DNA from: Apostichopus japonicus
Taxonomy: Eukaryota > Echinodermata > Holothuroidea > Aspidochirotida > Stichopodidae
Length of the DNA stretch: 64,000 nucleotides
Reading direction: 5' to 3'
Assembly (NCBI RefSeq): GCF_037975245.1
Contig: NC_092569.1
Location: 8,552,501 to 8,616,500, forward strand
The translations under genes were made by a program, and so were the position numbers. Position 1 is the first letter of the stretch. Every line of letters begins with the position of its first letter. The notes beneath the pieces were generated by a model. The model ran no database searches. It saw only the letters and a list, made by a program, of their open reading frames with translations, and was not told where the DNA came from. Shown piece after piece: positions 54,505 through 64,000 of this stretch.

Positions 54505-54726
54505 CTAAAGCAGAACAGAAAGGAGATGTGTAGTATCTTGCTACACGACAATATTTAGAAGCATCGGCAGAGATGACGAATAAAACACACGTGATATTTG
54601 ATTATAGGTTTGGCGCTATTTATTATTTATATCTTAAGTTCTTTTTTTTCTATTTCTTAGTGTTACCTTTGTTTTATTATCTAGTCTAACGAATGTATAC
54701 GGAGGGAAATCACCTCTAAGGTAAAA

Positions 54727-55012
54727 CACATGTCTCACACAATGCATGTGAACACATGGCTCACACAATGCATGTCTCACACAATGCATACACATGTCTC
54801 ACACAATGCAAGTGAACACATGGCTCACACAATGTATGTGAACACATGGCTCACACAATGCATGTGAACACATGGCTCACACAATGCATGTCTCACACAA
54901 TGCATGTGAACACATGGCTCACACAATGCATGTGAACACACTGCATGTGAACACAATGCATGTGAACACATGTCTCACACAATGCATGTGAACACATGTC
55001 TCACACAATACA
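54727..55012 (+). repeat. Minisatellite of 'catgtgaacacatggctcacacaatg' type
   Basis: Units of about 16-26 bp combining CACATGKCTCACACAATG and CATGTGAA, about a dozen copies, just upstream of the kinase exons. Confidence 0.92.
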
Positions 55013-55134
55013 TATGCTTAAACTGGATACACTGTTTCTATCGTTTTTCTGCTCACCGAGAGGTGTGTGTAACGATAGACGCAGTCAATAGTTTTAAATA
55101 AAGACAAGATACGCTAAGTTTAATGGGACTTTAC

Positions 55135-55385
55135 CACGTGGTTAACGCAGAAGTTAGATTATTACAATGAGGTATTTCGTCGCCTTCATTATTACAACTT
55201 ACAATTGTAAATCTAATTCCTGCTGGGATAAGGCATAGCTCACAGTACTGCTGCAGATAATCTTCAATATACGTCGAGTGTTGACGTGATGCATCGCTAT
55301 TTTGTAGTAATAGCATAAACGTATGACAGTGAGAAAGCATATCAAATTTTAATGTATACCAATATTTTTCACAAATACTCTAAAT
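55135..55385 (-). CDS. Candidate exon, cysteine-containing, unrecognised
   Basis: Open frame from an ATTTAG acceptor to a GTAAAG donor. It encodes about 83 residues including CEKYWYTLKFDMLSHC, FMLLLQNSDASRQHS and YIEDYLQQYCELCLIPAGIR. The composition looks protein-like, but phase 2 out does not fit the kinase exon at 54504, so it would need other exons or belong to another gene. Weak. Confidence 0.25.
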
Positions 55386-58119
55386 ATCCCTTCTGACATT
55401 ACTACAAATAGGGACATAACAGAGATTTTGTACAACACATCTCATAGCGAGAGCTGCGAACATAAACTGATATAAAGAGTGATAATTTCCACAAACCATT
55501 TTCATTCGTCTTCGAACCGAAGCATCCCATGATGCATCAATAAGATGTTGAATTCAATAATATATCGGTAAATACACAGGTCAACAATTGGTTGCATCTG
55601 TTCAAACAACGGTCAGCTGTCCCTCCTCTACATAAGACGGTACGAGACCGCTCAGTGAAATGAATCTGTTTATAGAAGAATGAACGTGATGTAAGTTTAC
55701 TTCACTCCATCATTCATAGAATGTCTTTCATTTGCTGTCAAATCCATTCCACACAGGAACCTTACTATAGCAAGTTAATATTTATCGCTCTAATATTATT
55801 TCTAAATAAAATTATGGTATAACAGATTACAACTCATCTAGGCCTATAGATTTACATATAGTTAACGATGGCTGCATTATTTTTGTTGGCTACTGCAGAC
55901 TCTGAAATTATCAAGACTTTAATCAAACGACTTGAATTGAAATTTAAGAATTTGTGAATTCCATATGAGGACATAAGAGAATTCAACTGCTTGATGATGG
56001 AGCTAAATTAATGGTAACTATACTATGAAGACTTGATCTATAAGTTGACAGGTCATAGACTAAACTAATTCCAACAAGTGATTCAACTTTAACTAACATT
56101 ATCATAAATTATGTATAAACCAGCTACTGACTTCTCCTTAACCATTTTCAGAATTGTACATGAAAACACAGCCATTAATATCCGTTACATGTTTGCTACA
56201 AAGGTATTCGAGCTGCCACTTACCTACTATTTGAACTTTTCAGTAACACCTCTTCTCGACACTGACTGCTTCAAGTACATGATGAAGCAAATATCAGCAG
56301 TCGCAGTAGACCATACCATATGGTTTGGAGGGTATGGTTTCATTTTGAATGCATAAAAGATGACAGAAAAAGTCCACTTTATAACTTACATTTCAAAGCT
56401 GTTTAGAGATGAAAGATACGCGGACTAGTTTCCATGAGATTCTTCTCAAGAGTAAACTGTTTGAAACCTAAAGTAATCATTTTACTCAGTTTTCAGTGAT
56501 ATTGTGGACTTCAAGAAGACTATACGTAACCTATGGAAGGTACCACACACGCTAAACAAATAATATAAATATAGGTATTCTACTTAGAAATCCCCTTCGT
56601 TCACCCCGAAGAGCAATACTTTGAATTACGCATCCAGTGCAAACATTGAACCTTGACTTCTACGTATTGATATACATAAGTCAAATTTCCGCCCCCCCCC
56701 CCCCTCAAAAAAAAAAAACAATATTTGGAGTTTGAACAATGTTTGCTGCCTGTAAATAAGTTTAGTCGCGGTTACGCCGTTACAGAGTGTGATGGATTGT
56801 TTGTGAGGTAGAACAAGGAATTGATACAACACAGCCCACTTTGGTATAACGATGTAAACATGTTAACAGTGATATATACGGTAGTAAAGAATATGCAGTT
56901 CACGTTTATCTCACATTAGTTTCATTCACGGTGTTTCGTTTATTTTATAATATATAGGCTATACAAGCCCATGTATAACCCTTTCCCCCTTAATAGCACT
57001 GTACTGATCATCGTTCTCCATACTGGATTCACCAGCAATCTCTCATATTAGGTGAATAGACAAAAACCATATGAACGTTCACGTTGAATTCCATCATCCA
57101 ATAAGATATAATATGAGAATAGGTGCAAAAAGAAACCACTGAGAAACACATCAAGCATTGCGTAACTTAAGCTAAGTTTTACGTTGTAGCCTTCACATAA
57201 GAATGATCAGGTAAAAACAAACCGATGATACTCGCGTATAGGTGCAGTAGGTGCAGGAGTTCTTGGAGACACCTGCAGTCGTAGGAAAAAGGGGTGTTTT
57301 AAATAGATATCAATGCAACATTAGAATGATGACTATTATGATTTCAATTGGCTAAAGGCATGACCATTTCCTGGAAAAAGAGAACCATTCTATTATAGGT
57401 TTAACTTAGATGAGGTTTATTTACATATTCATAATGATACTGTAATAAAGCCACTGACGCCCTTTTAAGTGATATTTAACATGACGGCTCGATCTGCCAT
57501 TACAAGCTAATTTAATGATAAGTGGAACCGGGAGCCAATTTATCTATATGCAGCTATGAAGTAGACTACAAACAAATATTAAATTGATATAAATTAATCA
57601 AGCATACGTAAGTATAACTTGGCCTTAGACTTGCAGATACATTTGATACAGAAAGAACGAGCAACTGGAAGTGAGAAGGACTTTTGAGTGGAAATATATA
57701 CCTCCTATATGTTACGTACACATCTTTACGATACATGTTGTTAAAGTAATACATGCAGCGTTTGATCAGGGGCGTATATTCAGCACGTTTCCAGGGATAT
57801 GTATATAAAGCGAGTTCGATGTTAGCTATTGCTGGTTTAACATGAAATTATAACATGAGTAAAGCCAAAAAGACTATATATATGATAAAACAAGAATTAT
57901 ATTTCTCTGGAAAATATTTCAAAGTCTAGTTGGGGTCCCGAGGGTAAAGTCCTCAGTAGCTACAACGTTTATAAATATATCTCTTGTAGCGAGCTTCTTC
58001 TTTGTCGTTCCCGTTTCGTACTTACTTAGTTAATGTGGTTGAACGTTCTCTTCATTTTGCAACTGTATCAGCCATACTTTACAGTAACGTACTGTCTGAA
58101 AGTCCTTCTACAATAACCT
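55386..58119. other. Intergenic stretch with no recognised gene
   Basis: Contains G/C and A homopolymers at 56693-56720. No exon chain could be built on either strand. Confidence 0.3.
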
Positions 58120-58385
58120 CCATGCATGTGTGCATTGAACAACCAGACAGCAAAACTGCAGCGTGGTTTCGATGATACTACATGAATATAATATGAACGT
58201 GACACACTGGGCTGTAGGATATAGCCAGGATGAACAACATACTGCAATATTAGTAGTACAGCAAAAAGCATTGAAATATGACAAACAATATTCAAATTGG
58301 AAACTGCATGATGACCGAGATGGAAACTTTTCTTGTATTTAGCATACAGATTGATCTCTACCAAAGACAAGTGACAGGCTTCTTC
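58120..58385 (-). repeat. Dispersed repeat family RB, copy 2 (unfilled)
   Basis: The reverse complement matches 24538-24705 joined to 25075-25140, without the MITE. At the junction it reads CCAGTGTGTCACGTTCATA. Confidence 0.8.
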
Positions 58386-58489
58386 TACTCAATGTGGTAT
58401 ACTTATAAGCCGTACATAATTTAGCAGGCGCCGGGCGATTTTTACCCCCTGGTCACCGAGATTTTGCTTCTGGTTTGCCCTTAAAAAAT

Positions 58490-59065
58490 CTAACTAGAAG
58501 ACAGTAAAGTTTCTTTTACGGCGCCTGGTCATTTCCCCAACCTTACTTCATCCAAACCTGGACTTTTTATTTTGCACTGAATCTCGAAAATTGCGAAATA
58601 CGACGGTAAACTTCAACAACGGAAGCAAAGATATAATACCGATGATTCACAATATCTTCCATTCCAATAGCAACGTTGTATGTGCCAACAGCACAGCGTT
58701 CATTACACACTTTTGTGCACAGGCATGTGTGCAGCGACGTATATGGCAACTCCAAAAGTTACCGACTCACTTAAGTCAATGGAGATTTGGTCGAGACTTC
58801 TGATTCTTATCTTCGGATACCCTTAAGCTAACTTCCAATGGCTAACAGCCTCTCCTATTCATGAGGCGAAACGCACATGTTAGCTAATAGGCTGGTCGGT
58901 GGGAGATAGGGTAGATTATAAAACAAGCTTTCGACAATTTGACCCCTAGTGACTACAAATGACCTCCACCTAAACAGAAGGCTTCTTGTACTTAACGTTT
59001 CACAACTACACACCAAATATGAGTTTAGTCCAAGCTTCCCTTCTTGAGATATCGTGTTTACAAGC
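58490..59065 (-). repeat. Dispersed repeat family R600, copy 3
   Basis: The reverse complement shares AAACACGATATCTCAAGAAG, GGAAGCTTGGA, ATAGGAGGCTGTT and ATTCAGTGCAAAATAAAA with copies 1 and 2. It has only one of the two internal units and is extended at AGGCGCCGT as in copy 2. Confidence 0.75.
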
Positions 59066-60839
59066 AAGGCATAACACACTCACCCACACGCACATCGTGT
59101 GAAGATATACACCTTATCGAGTAATGAGTATAGTGTTAAAGTTGGGCTGTGTTCTAAACCCTGAAAATGCTTAGTGCAGTTTACATTTAATGTTCTCTAA
59201 CAACATTTGGCAAAGAATCTAGGATCCCGATGGTGCCTGTGAGCTATACAGCACGAATACCGCAGTGGTCAGGTGACTGCTATGTATCGGTCTGCTGTCA
59301 AAGCCATCACGTGAAATGTCGTAGTTGCACCAATAACAGACATACAAGAAGAGCAAAGACCGCGTGAAGGGGCGACATGTAAGTTTACTGGTGACTATTC
59401 GGTTGTATACGGCTGGCGGTATCGCCATTAACCGATTAAAAAATCTACCACAGCCAATCCGAACAAAAAGTAGTTGTTAATAATTATACGTACTCCTTTG
59501 TTCTTTAGGAAAGAAAATACTACTAGAGAATTGCCGATCATACATGGTCAAGAACACAACACGACTTAATCGGTTAATATTAATTCTTTTCTTCAACAGA
59601 GCAGTAAAAGATGCTGCAGTTTCTTGTAAATTATGTAATATCAATGTAAAAAAAACCGTAATGTGTGTAATACATATGTATTTAGTTTGTGGTAATTCAA
59701 AACAAAGTAAGTATACAATGATCAACTCCAAGAAGATCGTTCCAAACCAATGGTAGCATTACAAAATGAATTACAATAACGTCACCAATGTACCAGCATT
59801 ATACACTTAAAATTCATACCAAGAGAGATCTAGCTCCATCTAGCCGATTTGACCTAATTGGTTTAGTGGTTGAGTGTACCATCATCACTACTTCAACGTC
59901 ATCAAAGAACACTTCTAAAAACAACACTTTATGTTTATAAATAATGAAAGAGTACTTTAAATATGTAAGCAGCACAAATAAATGGGATGCAACCGACCAT
60001 TAAAAGAAAAGATAAACAAAGATAGATGGATGAATGCATGGATGAACAGAAATGAGGGGAATTGATGAATCAAACCACGACAAGTACGATTAATCATATT
60101 TGAGGGAAAGAAAAAGCTATGTATCCAAGGGGGAGGGGGTGAGGGGGCAAGAGGCAGGTTAGGGGGGCAATTTGCCCCAAGCGAAAATTCAGAGGAGAAA
60201 CGGGGACGGCAAATTAGGCAAAGAACGATCAATAACTAAGAAATATATATGATACTTGATGGTTTATTTGTTTCTATAGCAGGGCGTTATCTGCATTTCA
60301 GTATGTGTTCCTTATTAGTCATACTAAGCATTGCACGTGATGTTTCTGAACAAGTTAACCTTGTTTCAGTCTATGACACTTTTACTGTTTCTTACGGAAT
60401 TTGATTATCATCTTGTATAAAAGCACAACCTCTCCATGTAGGTCAATATAATGTACATATATGAAATACCTGTGCGTTTAGTTCCCTAAACATGTGAGGG
60501 TTCATCTTTTAATTCAGAAAGAAATATAATAGAATAAGAGACCAAGTTTCATTCTCTAACAATGGACCATCGGGTATGACAATATCCATATTCAGTGGTA
60601 AGGAATTCACTCCGTTCTGCTATGTTTATAATCTTCACAACGTCCGGAGAATTCCGTCGATTTTAGCCATGATTAGGAGGAAATAAAACTAATTTTGATT
60701 TGAAAATGTTTAAAAATAAATACGTGTAAGAACAGTTTCACGTCACACACAGTTTCAATGAATATACTGTCACACAAATGCCACACCGCGTAGAATACAG
60801 ATGCCGATTACAGTGTATTATTCAAGGTTGCAAGTTTTC
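59066..60839. other. Intergenic stretch 3' of the myosin light chain gene
   Basis: No gene seen. AT-rich with a G-rich patch at 60129-60175. Confidence 0.3.
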
Positions 60840-60845
60840 TTTATT
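60840..60845 (-). terminator. Candidate poly(A) signal of the myosin light chain gene
   Basis: AATAAA on the minus strand about 15 nt after the stop codon; unusually close, so another signal downstream may be used. Confidence 0.25.
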
Positions 60846-60860
60846 TCAGACTTTGGAGTT

Positions 60861-61081
60861 TTATGGTTTAGCTTCACTGCTACTCTGCGATGGTGGGCTT
60901 AACTTCTCAGAACTGTTATTTCTTTCCCTTCCTCCATATTTCAGCATTTTCGTGAAAGCCAAAAAGTCAAATTGATTGTTTTTAATGGGTGCCACCATGA
61001 AAATGTCATCAACTTGTTCTTCTGTCATACGATCCCCCATGGTCATTAAGAACTCCCGTAGATTAGCTTCAGGAATCAGTC
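60861..61081 (-). CDS. Myosin light chain exon 3 with extended C terminus
   Basis: [20 protein letters not shown], then [12 protein letters not shown]; after that [19 protein letters not shown] and stop. Confidence 0.93.
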
Positions 61082-63375
61082 CTACCAAGGAACCAGTAAA
61101 AAATGGTTAATGACTTATATCTACAATACTGGAGACTTCTTGTGGTCCTCCAGAGATAATACGGCAACCAGAACAACGTGTAGTCAGTTTCAGAGCCTTA
61201 ATTATGCTAACCATTCTTGATCAGAAGAAACTAACTTGAAAGCGATCCATGATTGACTTTAATGAGTCGGCTTTAGAGCATTACAAATGTTTACTATTTG
61301 TTCATTTCTTTAGTGGAGGTGGGATTTACCATGCCGATTCTAAAATATTGAACCCCTTAATGTGACCTAATGTTTGCATTGGTTTCAGTTTCCACAATGT
61401 TAAACATTCTACCTTAAAAATATGAAAAGAAAACCAAAGAGAAAATAAAAGATTTACAACATAACAGCTCCTAGACTTGACTTGTAAACTAGGATACCCA
61501 CACAAAACATTCAAATTACTGTGGAACGTATTCCAAGGTCTGGTGGGGCTATTGAAGATTAAAGTTGTAGTACTTTCAGATAGGTCTCTCGTAGCTGTTT
61601 TAATTTAATCAAAGAAACACATTTCAGATAGAACTTCAATTACATTGTTATGTTTTTCCTAAGCCTGATTGGGTCCTAAGGCGAAGCCCACGGAATGTGT
61701 GACCTCTTAGCTAGACTAGTTTCATCATATCTGGGAAATGTAGACATAAGGGAGAGTGTTTCAGTTTTGTTTACCGAAGCCGGTTGCGAGGGATGCAAAT
61801 AGAAACAAAGCATCTGGATCAGGGGATATCCCATGCCCCCTGGCGCCAACACTGTCCATATGCACCTTACATTTTTATTCTATTTTACTTCCGATAACCT
61901 CTCCTCCTCTCTTGATCGACACCTTTATCTTTTAGTACCCGTGGTTGCAATTTTCATTACCTGTTTGTGTCTCATCAAAGCAAGAGAATGCGTTGAGAAT
62001 AACCTGTTCAGGATCAATACATGAAATCTTCTCAGAGATCAATGTTAGAAACATCGTAAAGTTTATTGCTCCAGGGGCTTCTTTTAACATGTCTTCCAAA
62101 TATTCATCAGTTGGGTTTTTGCCTGTAAAGAAAGAATACAAATAATTCAAGTCAACATGATGCAGAACTGGTGTCTCAGTACCGTTATTTATTAGACATC
62201 AAGAGGGTCCGCATCAGTGCTACGGTAAGAAAATCTAAACTTGTTCTCAAGTAGAGCATTGATCAAATGACAATGAGCCTAACTTAAATGGCCCTCTTAT
62301 TGAACTCATACTAACAGAGATTATAATAGATGTTACTTGTAGCGTCTATATACAGAGAAGTGGCAGGATTTCAATGTTTTCAAGTTCGATCACTTTCCGT
62401 TCGTCCATTTTTCGTTCTTACTTTCTTTAATTGGAATATTGAATAACAGCAATGTTTGATTGGTTTACTATTTTCCCTTTCACACTGTTATCAGTTCCAC
62501 ATGGTTCAACATATCGGAGAGTTTACCTACTTTATCTGGCCTCATTTGCTTTGATTTTGGACAATCGTTGTCAAGTTTTGTCCGCCTATATACAGTATTT
62601 ATTATTTCATAAAGGGCAGATTATTTTTGTTCCTGTTTGAACGGATACCACATGAATTTTGTTTATTTAATTTCTGATCGTCTCACAGACATACACGTCG
62701 GAACGGTAAAGACTATACTTGCGAATAATTGGCGAAAATTTCTACTTCAGCATTTTTTGAAAAATAAATTTGTTTGTGTTTGAAACATAAGAATACTTTC
62801 ATTAATGTTCTTTCGAACAATCACAGTTATGTACTCAAGAGGCAAGTTTGTTAGTATATTGTTTAAATTAACATTTGACAATTGTTGAATGAATACTGTA
62901 ACCAAAATGTATAGTTAACATAATCACATAATAATAGTTGTTTCCTTTTTATTCTATGTTCGGTTATTTCCTGTTAATTGTTTGTTGTTGGATATACTTC
63001 TATGATACTGTTTCTTCTAAACCTGGTTTTATTCAAACGATTGTCCATCTGTCCACATCTATTAGTAATTCATCATTCACCAACTTATCCGTCCTTCCGT
63101 CTGTCCAACCTTCTGTCATTTGTGATCGTTTATTTTCTCACATTCATGTAAAACTATTGAGCATGCAAAGTTTCCGTTTCACCTAGAGAAGCAAGAACGT
63201 CATGTAAGTCCTCTTTGTCGATGAAGCCATCCTTATTCTGATCGATCATATTAAATGCTTCTTTAAATTCTTCGATCTGATTCTGGTCAAACTTCCCGAA
63301 TATATTTGACATCCTTGCTCTTCTAGCCCGTTTATCTCTTTCTTCTAGCTTTTTCCTGGGCGTTGGACTGGCCAT
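60861..63375 (-). CDS. Myosin regulatory light chain (non-sarcomeric/smooth type)
   Basis: Three coding exons on the minus strand: 63375-63183, 62122-61961 and 61081-60861. GT/AG with phase 1 at both junctions; 191 residues. It binds the myosin II neck and regulates motor activity in the cytoskeleton or muscle. Seen: a basic N terminus ([20 protein letters not shown]) with the phosphorylatable serine at residue 23, [20 protein letters not shown] and a canonical first EF-hand loop (residues 45-56, [12 protein letters not shown]), [30 protein letters not shown] and [20 protein letters not shown]. Odd points: Met replaces the threonine that usually precedes the serine, and the C terminus carries about 20 extra Ser-rich residues compared with the usual length near 171. 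The family call is firm. Confidence 0.95.
61961..62122 (-). CDS. Myosin light chain exon 2
   Basis: 162 nt; [20 protein letters not shown], then [12 protein letters not shown] and [18 protein letters not shown]. Confidence 0.95.
63183..63375 (-). CDS. Myosin light chain exon 1
   Basis: Start codon, regulatory N terminus and EF-hand 1; ends DVLASLG in phase 1 at a GTGAAA donor. Confidence 0.93.
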
Positions 63376-64000
63376 GATTCAGTTAATTCTGAAACTAGAT
63401 ATCAGATACAAGGGCGTCACTGGATAATTAAATATACAATAAATACGTTCTGTAAAGGCCGATGTTGATTTCGGGGAAACGTTGCTCCATTGTGCATCGC
63501 ATCATGCTAGTCAAACAAATACAGTAGGTGCACGCATAATATAAATTCATTGCCATGAATCCCGCTGTAATATATATATATATATATATATGTATGTATA
63601 TATATATATAAATATATATATACATAATGTAGTTTACACCAAGCTGTTTGGAAATCATTGATCTGTCAGAATAATTCTCTTCCAGAATAGTCAAACCTAA
63701 GGCAGTGGTTTATTAAAAATTCTATCGACTTCATGAGGCTGTATGCAACGATGAATGTGCTCACAAGATTTGTTATCTTAGCCTAGGTACCGATTTCTCA
63801 GTAGTTAGTTAATATCTTCAAATAAGCCTATGAGAACGAATCATAGATTACGTGGTCAATACCGAAGCTCATCGGTGAGTAGCCATGATTATAGACTTTT
63901 GTCACATAACATGCAAAACTACGCAGAGCCGACGTGGATCGGTGCATGTCTTCTTATGTCAGTGAACAATTGATGCAAGGGTAATACCTTGTACATAAAC
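63376..64000. other. 5' flank of the myosin light chain gene
   Basis: Holds a (TA)n tract with TG interruptions at 63572-63620. No further exon seen; 5' UTR and promoter expected here. Confidence 0.35.

Overview
The window looks like nuclear DNA of an invertebrate deuterostome, most likely an echinoderm. This is an inference from the split genes, the fibrinogen-related/TIL/EGF lectin-like gene, the metazoan gene families and the dense non-autonomous transposons, not from any species marker. Coding sequence is a small fraction; most of the 64 kb is intron and repeat.

Layout. (1) 1-5777, minus strand: the 3' part, still open at the window edge, of a secreted-type gene with exons for half a fibrinogen-related domain (FReD), a TIL domain, an EGF-like domain and a second FReD. 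(2) About 5.8-18 kb: no gene recognised; hAT-type MITEs, a large tandem duplication, a dispersed repeat and a foldback element. (3) 18127-35762, plus strand: a complete choline-transporter-like gene (SLC44, closest in feel to SLC44A1), 17 coding exons, 642 residues, all splice phases consistent. Its introns hold several minisatellites and two MITEs. (4) 36859-39484, minus strand: an unrecognised gene of about 355 residues, convergent with SLC44, with a 36-bp minisatellite between the two 3' ends. (5) 39.8-44.1 kb: a decayed LINE, a nearly intact Penelope-like element (reverse transcriptase plus GIY-YIG), long TA tracts and an 807-bp MITE. (6) 46962-54504, minus strand: a non-receptor tyrosine kinase with SH2 and kinase domains and no SH3 in the exons seen. 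(7) 54.5-60.8 kb: intergenic, with repeat copies that pair with copies near 16, 23 and 24.5 kb. (8) 60861-63375, minus strand: a three-exon myosin regulatory light chain gene.

The genes do not form a pathway; they are ordinary eukaryotic neighbours. The most informative structures are: well-defined 8-bp target duplications at several hAT-like MITEs, two with natural empty sites inside this same window; the unusual FReD-TIL-EGF-FReD exon order, in which the first FReD lacks its C-terminal half; a 41-bp intronic minisatellite in SLC44 that repeats a poly(A)-signal hexamer about 18 times in the sense direction; and two places in the kinase gene where repeats coincide with splice donors. Exon limits were derived by reading GT/AG sites and phase by eye and have not been tested against transcripts.
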